NCBI GenBank assembly: GCA_036365145.1
Contig: JAEOAD010000055.1
Span: forward strand, 620,001-684,000
Length of the DNA: 64,000 nt
From: Orientallactaga sibirica
Lineage: Eukaryota > Chordata > Mammalia > Rodentia > Dipodidae
Direction: 5' to 3'
A program made the translations under genes and the position numbers. How positions within the stretch are numbered: the first letter of the stretch is position 1; every line of letters begins with the position of its first letter. The notes below the pieces were generated by a model. The model ran no database searches. It saw only the letters and a list, made by a program, of their open reading frames with translations, and was not told where the DNA came from. Positions 40,676 through 51,307 of this stretch are shown here, piece by piece.

Positions 40676-41221
40676 TCAAGTTCTTCCAGGTCTGCTTTGT
40701 ATGCTGCAGGAACTCCAGGAGCTCAGCTGGTTCTCTGGGGTGCTCAAGGCAGGAATGAGTGACAGATTTTGAAATGAGGGGTGAGGGATGTATTGTAGGG
40801 TTTATCCAATAAAAATACAGCATGCTCTGTTAAATTTGACTTTCAGATAAGCAGTGAATCTTTTTTTTTTTTTTTTTTGTAAAAGCATGTCTCAAAGATT
40901 GCTTATGCTGAACTGTCTGAAATTCAGGTTTCACGGGCTGTCTGTTACTTTAGCTGTGTCTCTAGGTGAGAAGGTGATGGGAACTGGGCGCTGGGATTTC
41001 AACGGAGGAACGTTCTAGACTCTCAGTCAATCAGAGCTTTGTTTGCCTGTTTGTTTTAGAGAGCATTGTATTAACTTTTCCTGGGAAGACATGAACAAAT
41101 GTTTGCGTTCATCACATAGGGCACTGATCAAAGTAACAATTCCACCCAAGTGCAGCTTGGAGAACCAGTGGGTTTAATGGGCTTAATTACAGGAGCACAG
41201 GTAAAGGTTACTTACAGGAAA
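40676..41221. other. Unique DNA with an old interspersed repeat core
   Basis: 40800-40940 (CCAATAAAAATACAGCATGC, AAATTTGACTTTCAGATAAG, AAAGCATGTCTCAAAGATTG) matches a common old mammalian repeat in pattern. Family not named. T18 run inside. Confidence 0.5.
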
Positions 41222-41226
41222 GTGGG

Positions 41227-41568
41227 TGTTGTAGTCATCTTCTCGTGGCTGGCACAAAGCATGTGACCAAAAGCAGCTTGTGGGAGGAAAAGGTTTATTT
41301 TGGCTTATAGACTCGAGGGGAAGCCCCATGATGGCAGGGAAAACGTGGCATCAGCAGAGGCTGGACATCACCTCCTGGCCAACATCAGGTGGACAACAGC
41401 AGCAGGAGTGTGCTGAACACTCACTAAAGGAAGCTGGCCATACACCTATGAGCCGGCCCTTAACAACACGCCTCCTTTAGCAAGGCTCCAATTCCCACAT
41501 GATTACCAGCTAGGAACCAAGCATTCGAAGCACAAGTTTATGGGGGGTAGCTAATTCAAACCACCACA
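41227..41568 (-). mobile_element. Solo LTR (MaLR-like)
   Basis: 342 bases, TG...CA ends (TGTGGTGGTTTGAAT to ACTACAACA on the - strand). Flanked by near-identical 5-base repeats (GTGGG 41222-41226, GTGAG 41569-41573). Sense-strand AATAAACC acts as a poly(A) signal. Three relatives lie at 46.2, 47.7 and 58.3 kb. No internal viral genes. Confidence 0.75.
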
Positions 41569-41573
41569 GTGAG

Positions 41574-42470
41574 TGACACCAAAACAGCCACATCGCCAAA
41601 AAGATTCACCCCAGAGCTTCTCCCTTAGCTATATAGAGTCTCACCCCCTCCTTAACCTTCCACCCTTTATCTATTCTAGCATCTCCAGAGGCCACAATGC
41701 AACTGAGGCAGAATTACACACACCTGGTACACAGGTGTAGGAGGGAGAGGTTAGACTCTCAGGTGAGGGTCTATAATGACTCTCCCCACCCCACCTTCTT
41801 CTATGAGGGAAGGCTCAACGGGCCTCATGGTGAGGGTTGCTCGTGGGTCATTCCAGGTGTTCTATTACAATGGACGTGGCTGTTAATGTTCAGAGAACAG
41901 CATTTCACAAACATACAGGGGCTCCCTGTATACATTCAGGTTTCCTTGAACTCGAAATCCTCCTCCGTGAGTGGTGGATTACAGGCGTGGACAGGCACAC
42001 CCAGCTCTACCAGAGGTCTCACCATCCACCTTTGTGCCCTCTTTGGCCCTAATCCACGGGCTTCTCCTGTGCTTTATTGGAAGGCAGGGGTGTGAGGGAG
42101 GGAGGGAGAAGCTGGGACTGGGGGAAACTAGAGCTAGGTAGACAAGCAGAGAGATGCCAGGACTCCATGATACAGCCCCTGAACTCCTTGCCTCCATTCA
42201 CCTCACCACCCCTCACACCCATGTGCCCTGCATAGCCCTGACTCACTCGTACATTCTAGCCCTGCCCTGGGCTGTCCTCCTCAGCCTCTTGCAGGAACCC
42301 TTCCTTGGCTGTCTTTAGCATCATGACCAACCACCTCCTGAGTTCCCAGGGCTCTGCCAGTCACTCTACACTTGGCCAACTAAGCACACTCTCTGTAACA
42401 GGCTCTGGATCCTCACAACAGTGGTCAGGAGAGACACGGCTCCTGCTTCCACAGAGGGCACGCAGTCTAA
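41574..42470. other. Unique sequence with B1/B4 remnant
   Basis: 41936-42006 (CCTTGAACTCGAAATCCTCC to GGATTACAGGCGTGG) is an old reverse B1-type remnant. The 132-codon frame (41697-42095) runs through it, so it is not credible. Confidence 0.5.
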
Positions 42471-42652
42471 TGGGGAGACGGGCCTACAAACGATCTAAAG
42501 TGGGGAGGTCCTGGTTCATGTGACTGAAGTCTTTGTGCACGGCACTGACTCTAATGGCCACAAGTGGAATGAATGAATGTGAGAGAGAACAGAGTGGGGA
42601 GGCTTCTGGAGAGCCTTCCCAAAGAGGTGGGGCACTAGAGTTTGAAGAAGGG
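42471..42652 (+). mobile_element. Old mammalian interspersed repeat
   Basis: CAGTCTAATGGGGAGACGG and AGAGCCTTCCCAAAGAGGTG fit a common mammal-wide repeat pattern. Family uncertain. Confidence 0.4.
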
Positions 42653-42745
42653 CCTTCTATATTATATTATATTATATTATATTATATTATATTATATTAT
42701 ATTATATTAATTATATTATATTTATTTTATTACATTACATTATAT
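42653..42745. repeat. (ATTAT)n microsatellite
   Basis: About 85 bases of ATTAT units at the tail side of the next reverse DIP. Confidence 0.95.
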
Positions 42746-42928
42746 TAGAGAGAGAGAAAGAGGCAGATAGAGTGAAAGAGAATGGGCGCACCAGGGTCTT
42801 CAGCTGTCACAAACTCCAGACACATGCACCACCTTGCGCGTCTGGCTTATGTGGGTCCTGGGGAATCAAACCTGGGTCCTTTGGCTTTGCAGGCAAATGC
42901 CTTAACCACTAAACCATCTCTCATCCCA
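42746..42928 (-). mobile_element. DIP SINE
   Basis: Reverse DIP; head end AAACCATCTCTCATCCC. Confidence 0.9.
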
Positions 42929-43115
42929 AGAGAAGGTCTTGAGTGTGCTGTGAAAGAGGAGGACAGAAGTGGGACTGGCATGGAGGAGGGTCCGTGAGGG
43001 TGAAGCTAAGAGGTCCTCATGTAAAGAGCCTACATTATATAATGCTGAGTCGTGCCTTGGCCCCACGCCCAGGGGCCATCTCAGCAAAGGTTCTGGAGCC
43101 TGGCCTGTCCTTTGA

Positions 43116-43326
43116 AGATTTTATATTTATTTATTTATTTGAGTCAGAGAGAGGGGAAAAAGAGAGAGGGAGAGTGAAAATGGGCATGCCAGGGCCTCCA
43201 GCCACTGCAAACGAACTCCAGAGTGCACCCCCTTCTACATCTGGCTTACGTGGGACCTGGAGAATCGAACAGGGATCCTTAGGCTTCACAGGCATGTGCC
43301 TTAACCACTAAGCCATCTCTCCACCC
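43116..43326 (-). mobile_element. DIP SINE with 16-base TSD
   Basis: Perfect TSD CTGGCCTGTCCTTTGA at 43100-43115 and 43327-43342. The middle is shortened (GAGTGCACCCCCTTCTACATC). Confidence 0.93.
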
Positions 43327-43342
43327 CTGGCCTGTCCTTTGA

Positions 43343-43440
43343 GATTCTGCACTTCCCAAAGGCAGGGACTGGGTCTTCCTCCTGCCTTGTCCCCTCTAGC
43401 ACTGAACCTGACCCAGGAGATGGATTGATAAGAGAGTTGT
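43343..43440 (+). mobile_element. L2-like 3' fragment
   Basis: CCAAAGGCAGGGACTGGGTC followed by CTCTAGCACTGAACCTG matches the L2 3' region layout. The DIP before it landed in this element. Confidence 0.55.
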
Positions 43441-43765
43441 TGGAAGGGAAACCACACAGTGAGGTTCCCCAGGCACTGGGAGGACCAGTCACACCACATT
43501 GTCCTCTCCCTTCTGCCTGGATGTTGCTCAGGGCAACTTGAGTACAAACCATGGTCACCCTGAAATACTAGAAAGAGTGCGTGACTTCCTGCCTCATACA
43601 GATGTCCCTGTGGTTTGTGCTTTTGTTTGCCTGGGCCCCCTCATGGCCACGGTCTGGGGGACAGTAACAAAGTCATGTCTACCTATCTTTCATCAAGCCC
43701 AGACTGAGTGAGCCAACATCAGCAAATTCAAATTCAAGAAGAAGCTGAGGGCTGGAAGTGAGAAA
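43441..43765. other. Unique sequence
   Basis: No gene or repeat recognised. Confidence 0.5.
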
Positions 43766-43779
43766 CTCTGACTTCTTTT

Positions 43780-43985
43780 TTTTTTTTTTTTTTTTTTATT
43801 CTTATTTATTAGCAACAGACAGACAGACAAAGAAAGAAGCAGAGAGAGAGAACGGGCGCGGCAGGGCTCCAGCCACTGCAAACGAACTCCAGACGCATGT
43901 GCCACCTTGTGTGGGTGGAGAATCAAACTGAGGTCCTTAAGCTTTACAGGCACGTGCTTTAATTGCTAAGCCATTTCTCCAACCC
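43780..43985 (-). mobile_element. DIP SINE with 14-base TSD
   Basis: TSD CTCTGACTTCTTTT at 43766-43779 and 43986-43999. The middle is shortened at CCACCTTGTGTGGGTGG. Confidence 0.93.
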
Positions 43986-43999
43986 CTCTGACTTCTTTT

Positions 44000-44480
44000 A
44001 AAGTAATTCCTGGGCTATTTCTCATTATGGGCAGTTAGAAACCCACTCTGGCTTCATCTCATTTTGATCTTTGCAGTAGTTCATGTTGTAGATGTCATCA
44101 AAGCTGTTAGTTGTCTGAGAGCTTCTGCCATGGCCTTTGCCCAGAAGCAGTAAACCAGGGAAGGAGGGAAGGAAACAGGAAGGCGGGGATGTGGACAGCT
44201 CCTGGGGTCATTGGCACTTTCCCAGGTCTCCCCACCCTTCCTGAAGTCCAACACCCTGCCCTGAATCACGTGGCTCCCGGTACTCTTGGGACAGCTAAGC
44301 CCTGTGCATTGCACACACAGCATTACCCTGCAACTCAGGCTCACACTGTTCTCCACGTAACACTTCTACCAGGCCCTGGAATGCTCTGCTGCCTCTGCAT
44401 ACCCACCAGTCCAAACCTGCAGCTACTGAGGTCACGTGCTTCCTGAGTGCGCATGAATAAATGCTCAAGGGTGGCTCCTT
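44000..44480. other. Unique sequence
   Basis: About 480 bases. Frames of 91 and 111 codons overlap on opposite strands. No gene is supported. Confidence 0.5.
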
Positions 44481-44497
44481 TCATCCTTTCATTTTTG

Positions 44498-44713
44498 TTT
44501 ATTTTTATTTATTTATTTAAGAGTGACAGACAGAGAAAGAGGCAGATAGGTAGAGAATGGGCACGCCAGGGTCTCCAGCCACTGCAAACAAACTCCAGAT
44601 GCATGCACCCCTCCTGCATCTGGCTTACGTGGGTCCTGAGGAATGGAGCCTCGAACCAGGGTCCTTAGGCTTCACAAGCAAGCGTTTAACCGCTAAGCCA
44701 TCTCTCCAGCCCA
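44498..44713 (-). mobile_element. DIP SINE, double B-box type, 17-base TSD
   Basis: Perfect TSD TCATCCTTTCATTTTTG at 44481-44497 and 44714-44730. Contains GGAGCCTCGAACCAGGG, the complement of the double B-box variant. Confidence 0.93.
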
Positions 44714-44730
44714 TCATCCTTTCATTTTTG

Positions 44731-44795
44731 AACTCAGTAAGCACCTTGTGCCAGGAACCTACTTTATGCTAAGTGCAGTATTGAGTAACTGCATT
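44731..44795 (+). mobile_element. Old L2/MIR-like fragment
   Basis: TAAGCACCTTGTGCCAGGAA and TTATGCTAAGTGCAGTATTG. Confidence 0.45.
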
Positions 44796-44803
44796 CTATT
44801 GAG

Positions 44804-44873
44804 ATTTATTTATTTATTTATTTATTTGAGAGAGAGGGAGAGGGATAATGGGTGCACCAGGGCCTCTAGTTAC
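44804..44873 (-). mobile_element. DIP SINE, head missing
   Basis: AT tail, GA segment and AATGGGTGCACCAGGGCC, then breaks off at GTTACTGACC. Confidence 0.85.
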
Positions 44874-45155
44874 TGACCTGACTTCCTGATTATGGCCCAA
44901 TGTCATTGCAAGCTCTTAGCTCATGGGCAGGACTGAGACCTTTGGCCTACCTGGTGGCCAGTCAGAGTCACAGGTCTGTCTCCTCACTCATCCCAAGATG
45001 GTCCTCTAGGGCTCATCCATGCAAAGTTCACAAGAGCACAAACATGGCAGCAAAAGTGAATGTAAATCTCAGCAGAAGGAAAAATGTGCTTGCATTCCTG
45101 GACCCAGACCAGGCAGGGCTGTGCATTACAACTATGGCCCTAAAATGATCCAATT
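44874..45155. other. Unique sequence
   Basis: No gene or repeat recognised; target DNA of the following L1. Confidence 0.45.
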
Positions 45156-45170
45156 AAGATTATGTGTGGA

Positions 45171-45886
45171 CACTGCAAGCCTTAAAGTTGGTCAGCCAGG
45201 CCAAATGAGACAACAGGTGCAATAGTGGCATGTCTGTTATTGGGGAAACCAACTGCTCTCTAATTGGACTGGAGGCCCACTCCATGGGAGGGAATACATC
45301 CCTGATTCTGAAAACCTGCAACAGAGATAGTCATGAGCCCTAGGGGTGTAACATCTGCTGGTGTCTAGTTAAATGTATATACTATGCTCACCAAACTGCC
45401 CGGTAAGCATTTCTCTTAATATTCATATCCATATATTAATGCTGCTGTCACTTTTGGTTAGAGAAGCTTCTCTTTTCAGATGGTGGCAACCTTGGGATGA
45501 CTCAGAAGGCACCATGATGCTGAGAAGAAGGGACAGAGGAGTGCTCAGCCCTGAAATATCTCTAATACACCTTTCAATGCTCAGGGTCCATTGCAGAAGA
45601 GGTGGCAGAAAGAATGTAAGAGCCAAAGGAATTGTAGGACTCCTTACAACGTGCTCCTCCAGACACAAAATGGCCTGGATATCCATGACCTCACAGTGCC
45701 TGACACTACCATCATGATAGGAGGTAAAGATGATGATGTCAAAACAAAAGAGAGTCTGATTGAGAGGGGTGTGGGGTATGATGGAGAGTGGAGCTGCAAA
45801 GGGAAAGTGGGGGGAGGGAGGGAATTACCATGGGTTGTTGTCTACAATTATGGAAGTTGTCAATAAAAAAATAAATTAAAAAAAAA
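45171..45886 (+). mobile_element. 5'-truncated L1 with TSD
   Basis: 716 bases. TSD AAGATTATGTGTGGA (45156-45170) and AAGATTTTGTGTGGA (45887-45901) differ by one base. Ends with CAATAAAAAAATAAATT and poly(A). Confidence 0.92.
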
Positions 45887-45902
45887 AAGATTTTGTGTGG
45901 AG

Positions 45903-46059
45903 GGCTAGAGAGATGACTTAGCAGTTAAGGCACCTGCCTGCAAAGCCAAAGGACCCAAGTTCAATTCCCCAGGACCCATGTAAGCCAGATGTATAAGGTG
46001 GCACATGTGTCTGGAGGAGTTTGTTTGCAGTGGCTGGAGGCCCTAGCCTTTCTCTCTCA

Positions 46060-46110
<51 letters not shown>

Positions 46111-46112
46111 AA
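45903..46112 (+). mobile_element. DIP SINE with long (AAAT)n tail
   Basis: Forward DIP, tail of about 55 bases. Starts right at the L1's 3' TSD. Confidence 0.92.
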
Positions 46113-46156
46113 TGTAGAAATTTCTTACTTCAGTACCCAGCCTATGTTGGGTACAA

Positions 46157-46657
46157 TGCTGACATTGCTGAGACAAAGCACATGACCCAAAGCAGCTGAT
46201 GGGAGGCAAAGGTTTGTTTTGGCTTACAGTCTCGAGGGGAAGCTTCAAGACAGTAGGGTGGAACACAGCACCAGCAGAGGCTGGACATCACTTCTGCCCA
46301 CAGCAGGTGGAAAACAGCAGCAAGAGAGTGAACTGAGCTCTGTCAAAGGGGAACTGGCTATAACGCCCCAAAAGCTCATCCCCAACAATACAACGTCTCC
46401 AGTAAGGCTCTACCTCCTAAACTGCCACCAGCTTGAGACCAGACACTGAAAGCACAGGTATTCATGGGAGACATCTTTTTTTTTTTTTTTTTGAGGTAGG
46501 GTCTCACTCTAGCCAAGGCTGAACTGGAACTCACTGTGTAGTCCCAGGCTGACCTTGAACTCACAGGGATCCCCTACCTCTGTCTCCTGAGTACTGGGAT
46601 TAAAGGCGTGCACCACCACACCCTGTCATTTATGGGACATCAGATTCAAACCACCAC
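46157..46657 (-). mobile_element. LTR (same family as 41227) split by a B1
   Basis: 46157-46473 and 46626-46657. Shares CAAAGGTTTGTTTTGGCTTA, AGGCTGGACATCAC and the end ATTCAAACCACCACA. Confidence 0.75.
46474..46625 (-). mobile_element. B1 SINE nested in the LTR
   Basis: Reverse B1 with T-run; near-duplicate ATGGGAGACATC/ATGGGACATC on both sides. Confidence 0.9.
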
Positions 46658-47002
46658 ACTCAATAAATTATAATTATTACTAAAAGCATTGTAAAGAGAC
46701 CAGGGTTTGCCACTACATTTATGTCTGAGGAAAGCACCAGCCAACGGTATCCTGTGCTCCCTCCGTACAGCACAGTGAAATACTTGCACAGTCGAGAAGG
46801 AAATAACTCGGTTGGCAGATAGGAACATCAACGGATGTTATGTCAGGTTAAGATATGATTCTACTGTTGGTTTAGATTATAACCACCTGTGGTAAGTTCA
46901 CACCCCTTAGGGCAGGCAGTCAAATGGCTCATCTGAGGTTCTGCCTAGAGGACATCCCCTAGGCAAGGTTTGTGACCAGGACCTGTAAAAGCACTGTGGG
47001 GG
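46658..47002. other. Unique sequence
   Basis: No gene recognised. Confidence 0.45.
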
Positions 47003-47205
47003 GGCTGGAGAGATGGCTTAGCGGTTAAACGCTCGCCCATGGAGCCTAAGGACCCCGGTTCGAGGCTCGATTCTCCAGGACCCATGTAAGCCAGATGCAC
47101 AAGGGGGTGCATGCATCTGGAGTTCGTTTGCAGTGGCTGGAGGCCCTGGTGCGCCCATTCTCTCTCTCTCTCTACCTGCCTATTTCTGTATCTCTCTCTC
47201 TCAAA

Positions 47206-47240
<35 letters not shown>

Positions 47241-47255
47241 AATATTAAAAAAAAA
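47003..47255 (+). mobile_element. DIP SINE, double B-box subfamily
   Basis: Contains CCCCGGTTCGAGGCTCGATT. CACTGTGGGG on both sides is the TSD core. Long (AAAT)n tail. Confidence 0.92.
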
Positions 47256-47326
47256 ACACTGTGGGGTCTTGCTGTGCAGAAGGCAGAACCTGGCCCTCTC
47301 CCGCTGAATTGTAAAACAGAAGGGTG

Positions 47327-47482
47327 ATGACATCAAATTAAAAGAGAGACTTATGGAGAGAGGGAGGGGATATGGTGGAGACTGGAGTTCTAAAGTGGAA
47401 TGGGGGAGGGGAGGGAAATATCAGATGGGTTTTTTTGTATGTAAGTATAAAAGTCAATAAAAAACAATAATTTAAAAAAAAA
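47327..47482 (+). mobile_element. Very short 5'-truncated L1 with perfect TSD
   Basis: 156 bases including poly(A). TSD AAAACAGAAGGGTG at 47313-47326 and 47483-47496. Nearly identical to the end of the L1 at 29136-29901, so both may come from one young subfamily. Confidence 0.93.
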
Positions 47483-47644
47483 AAAACAGAAGGGTGCCTC
47501 CAAGTAAGGGTCTGACACAGAGACAACTCAGGGACTTGAAAGGGAGGGTGGTGGCTCCTGGAGCCTGTGAGCATCTGGACAAGGATGTTCACCACCTACT
47601 CAGGCCACATTCTGCTCTGTGTCTGCAGCAGACAGCCTCAGGTT

Positions 47645-48224
47645 GCTGGTATGAACTTTCAACTCAGGCACAGTTTATGGGAAGAGCGGCATTGATTTGA
47701 AGTTCATAGATTCAGGGGAAGGTCCATGATGGCAGAAGATGGCCTCCTTTCCCAGGGCCACAGCACCTAGAAAAAAAGCAGCCATCACCAACACCAGCGA
47801 GCACACTTCAGGAACCCCAGGCAAAGCTCCAGCACTTTGCCTATTGTAGGCTGGAATTCAGATCCGCCCCCAGTGACACTTCCTCCAGCCAGGTGGCTGG
47901 AGATCTAAATTCCAAGCTTTAATAAACTCCTGAATCTGGCTGGAGAGATGGCTTAGCAGTTAAGGCACTTGCCTGTGAAGCCTAAGGACCCAGGTTCGAT
48001 TCCCCAGGACCCTCATAAGCCAAATGCACAAAGTGGTGCATGCATCTGGAGTTCATTTACAGCAGCAGAACTCCCTGGTGCACCTATTCTTTCTATCTGC
48101 CTGTTTCTCTCTCTCCCTCTCTCTCTCTCTCTGTGTCAAATAAATAAAATTAAATTTTAAAAAGTTATTTAAAAAAAAAACACCTCCTGAATCAGTTGGG
48201 GGACACCCATTCAAACTACCACAA
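47645..48224 (-). mobile_element. LTR (same family), diverged, split by a DIP
   Basis: 47645-47936 and 48184-48224. Ends GGGGGACACCCATTCAAACT and ACCACA. More diverged than the 41.2 kb copy. Confidence 0.65.
47937..48183 (+). mobile_element. DIP SINE nested in the LTR
   Basis: TSD CTCCTGAATC at 47927-47936 and 48184-48193. Confidence 0.92.
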
Positions 48225-48267
48225 TATCCTTTTTCTCACCTCTGTCTGAACAGCCTTTTCACAGCAT

Positions 48268-48418
48268 TTTGTTTGTTTTTTTGAGGTAGGGTCTCACTCT
48301 GGTCCAGGCTGACCTGGAATTAACTATGTAGTCTCAGGGTGGCCTCAAACTCATGGCGGTCCTCCTACCGCTGCCTCCCGAGTGCTGGGATTAAAGGCGT
48401 GCGCCACAACGCCCGGCT
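48268..48418 (-). mobile_element. B1 SINE
   Basis: Near-consensus reverse B1. Confidence 0.92.
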
Positions 48419-48550
48419 CTTTTTTTTTTTTTTTTTTTCAAGGTAGGGTCTTGTTCTAACCCACTATGTACTCTCAAGGTGGTCTCAGCAATCCTTCTAC
48501 CTCTTCCTCCCAAGTGCTGGGATCAGAGGCATGTACTACCACACCCAGCC
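48419..48550 (-). mobile_element. B1 SINE, shortened
   Basis: Reverse B1 after a T20 run, with two internal deletions. Confidence 0.88.
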
Positions 48551-48562
48551 AAGGGGACGATT

Positions 48563-48786
48563 TTTAAAATATTTTTATTTATTTGACAAAGAAAGAGGTG
48601 GGGAGATAGAGAGAGAGAAAGAGGGAGAGGGAGAGAATGGGCCCACCAGGGCCTCCAGCCACTGCAAACAAACTACAGATGTGTGCACCCCTTGTGCATC
48701 TGGCTAATGTGGGTCCTGGGAAATTGAACCTGGGTCCTTTGGCTTTGCAGGTAAATGCCTTAACCTCTAAGCCATCCCTCCAGCCC
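48563..48786 (-). mobile_element. DIP SINE
   Basis: Complete reverse DIP. Confidence 0.92.
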
Positions 48787-48788
48787 AG

Positions 48789-48998
48789 ATTTAAAAAAAC
48801 ATTTTATTTTTATTTATTTATTTGAGAGCAAGAAAGAGAGAGAATGGGTAAATCAGGGCCTCTAGCTACTGCAAATGAACTCCAGACCAATGTGCCACCT
48901 TGTGTGTCTGTCTTATTTGGGTCCTGGGGAATTGAACCTGGGTCCTTTGGCTTTGTAGGCAAGCGCCTTAGAACCACTAAGCCATCTCTCCAGCCCCA
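48789..48998 (-). mobile_element. DIP SINE
   Basis: Complete reverse DIP directly after the previous one. Confidence 0.92.
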
Positions 48999-49059
48999 GG
49001 TTAAGATTTTTAGAAGAATAATTTTCTAACAGGTTTTGGTAGTTCAAGAAAAGTCTTTG

Positions 49060-49710
49060 GACTCCAAACCTTGAGTTCATGTCTGTTTTTAACCAACGAA
49101 TTGGATAAACCAGACTGAGATGAATGATTTATATAAAACCATTACAATTTTATTCAGGAATATACAAGGGAGATGGAAGTTCTATGAAGTGAGGAAGGGA
49201 AGATGGATATACCCATGTAGCCTGAGAACCCATGTGGGAAGTGAGCATGTGGGAAGTGAGCATGGGCCTGAACTAGAAAAAGGGATTAAGAGAGGAAAGA
49301 GAAGAAAGTGCAGAGAGCTCCTGCCACGTGGAGGGCAGGAGGGGGTACGGAGCCCTTGTGGGAGAGGGGTCTCCCCTCATCTCAGGCCTGCTGGGCGAAG
49401 AGGAGGGGAAGCTTACCAGACAAGAACCGACGTTTAGGAGAGATGAACAGCCAACAAAAAAAGAGGGCTTGCCCACCTGATAAGGACCGATTTATAACCC
49501 TGTTGTGGTGGGCTTTACCTCCAGGCTCAGGTAGGCTTCAGATTGCTGATTGGCGTGGACTCAGGGGGCTGACTCAGGAAGATGCCAGCCATGATGCCAG
49601 GTTTTGGGGCTGAGCCTAACCAACCATAATGCCAGGATCAGATTTAAATTCTAGTAAAGGCTAACTCCCTCCCAGGTAGGGCTCAGGTTGTTTATGGAAA
49701 AACAGATCTA
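49060..49710 (-). mobile_element. Putative LTR with intact core promoter signals
   Basis: On the - strand, in order: a CCAAT box (complement of ATTGG at 49549-49553), a TATA box TATAAAT (49490-49496) about 55 bases downstream, then about 330 bases to a poly(A) signal AATAAA (complement of TTTATT at 49149-49154). That order fits the U3-R-U5 plan of an LTR. I could not fix the TG/CA ends or a TSD, and no viral genes adjoin it. Local 15-base tandem GTGGGAAGTGAGCAT near 49237. Alternative: an ordinary TATA promoter in unique DNA. Confidence 0.5.
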
Positions 49711-49762
49711 GGAAACTCCTTTAGTGAGGAGATGAGGAGAGAGCCTTCTCTCTCTCTCTCTT

Positions 49763-49996
49763 TTAATTTTTAAAAATATTTATGATTTGAGAGAGAGAAA
49801 GAGGGAAGAAGAGAGAAAGAGGGAAGAAGAGAGAGAGAAAGGATGGGTGAGCTAGGTCCTCCAGCCATTGCAAACAAACTCCAGATGCACGTGTTACCTT
49901 GTGCAGCTGACTTACATGGGTCCTGGGGAATTGAATCAAGGTCCTTTGGCTTTGCACGCAAGTGCCTTAAGCACTAAGCCATCTCTCCAGCGCCGA
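49763..49996 (-). mobile_element. DIP SINE
   Basis: Reverse DIP with a duplicated GAGGGAAGAAGAGAG segment. Confidence 0.9.
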
Positions 49997-50117
49997 GATC
50001 CTTCTCTTGATTTCTAGTAAAGTGGAGATTGCAAGGGCAGACTTAACATTTCTGCTTTTTACATTCAGTGCCCAGTCACCTTATACTACCTAACAAAGCT
50101 ACCTGACTCCCTATCAA

Positions 50118-50270
50118 TTTGTTTGTTTGTTTTTTGAGGTAGGGTCTCATTCTAGACTAAGCTGATCTGGAACTCACTCTGCAGTCTCAGGCTGGCCTCA
50201 AACTCACAGTGATCCTCCCTCCTCTGCCTCCTGAGTGCTGGGATTAAAAGGCATATGCCACTATGCCTGC
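50118..50270 (-). mobile_element. B1 SINE
   Basis: Reverse B1. Confidence 0.9.
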
Positions 50271-50275
50271 TTCTA

Positions 50276-50423
50276 TTTTGTTTTTTTTAAGGTAGGGTCT
50301 CACTCTAGCTGAGGCTGACCTGGAATTCACTATGTAGTCTCAGGGTGGCCTTAAACTCACAGCGATCCTCTTCCCTCTGCCTCCCGAGTGCTGGGATTAA
50401 AGGTGTGTGCCACCACACCTGGT
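50276..50423 (-). mobile_element. B1 SINE
   Basis: Reverse B1 directly after the previous one. Confidence 0.9.
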
Positions 50424-50457
50424 ACTTTCCACCTTTTTAAAAATATATATATTTTTA

Positions 50458-50695
50458 GGGCTAGAGAGATGGCTTAGTGGTTAAGCGCTTGCCTGTGAAG
50501 CCTAAGGACCCCAGTTCAAGGCTCAATTCCCCAGTACCCATGTACACCAGATGTACATGGCGCATGCACCTGGAGTTCGTTTGCAGTGGCTAGAGGCCCT
50601 GGTGAGTCCATTCTCTCTCTCTCTCTCTCTGCCTCTTTCTCTCTTTGTCTGTCGCACTCAAATAAATAAATAAAAATAAACAGGAAAAAAAAGAA
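50458..50695 (+). mobile_element. DIP SINE, double B-box subfamily
   Basis: Contains CCCCAGTTCAAGGCTCAATT and TTAAGCGCTTGCCTGTG. Confidence 0.92.
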
Positions 50696-50727
50696 AGAAG
50701 AAAGAAATAGATTTAAAAAATATTTTT

Positions 50728-50912
50728 AGGGCTGGAGAGATGGCTTAGCGGTTAAGGCACTTGTCTGCAAAGCCAAAGGACTTCGGTTCAATTCCCCAGG
50801 ACCCACATAAGCCAGATGCACAAGGTGGTGCATGTATCTGGAGTTCCTTTGCTGCTGCTAGAAGCCCTGGCACACCTATTTTCTCTCCCTATCAAATAAA
50901 TAAAAATATTTT
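50728..50912 (+). mobile_element. DIP SINE
   Basis: Forward DIP with a short CT part. Confidence 0.92.
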
Positions 50913-50919
50913 TATATTT

Positions 50920-50945
50920 TATTTATTTATTTGAGAGAGGGAAAG

Positions 50946-50980
<35 letters not shown>

Positions 50981-51133
50981 ATGGACACGCCAGAGCTTCC
51001 AGCCACTGCAAATGAACTCCAGATGCATGTGCCACCTTGTGCATCTGGCTTCACATGGGTCCTGGGCAATCGAACCTGGGTCCTTTGGCTTTGCAGGAAA
51101 GCACCTTAACTGTCAAGCCATCTCTCTAGCCCC
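50920..51133 (-). mobile_element. DIP SINE
   Basis: Reverse DIP, tail to tail with the previous one, so an inverted pair of about 200-base arms lies at 50728-51133. Confidence 0.92.
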
Positions 51134-51307
51134 ACTTTCCAACTTTTATAACAAGTTGGAGCCTAGAAATGTTCCACTGCAGAGACCTTTATATCTTCTC
51201 TGTAGCTACTATCTTCTTGCCTCAGGTAGGAGACAGTCCCCAACCAACAGGAGCCACCAAGATAACCTGGAAGCAAAAACAAAGCACTAACTTGACAGTT
51301 TGTTTTT

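Noticed and set aside
46059..46112. (AAAT)n runs as independent microsatellites
   Set aside because: Most AAAT runs in the window are DIP tails and are annotated as part of the SINE.
49129..49437. 105-codon plus-strand frame
   Set aside because: Lies antisense to the putative LTR R/U5 region and includes a short tandem repeat; no coding evidence.
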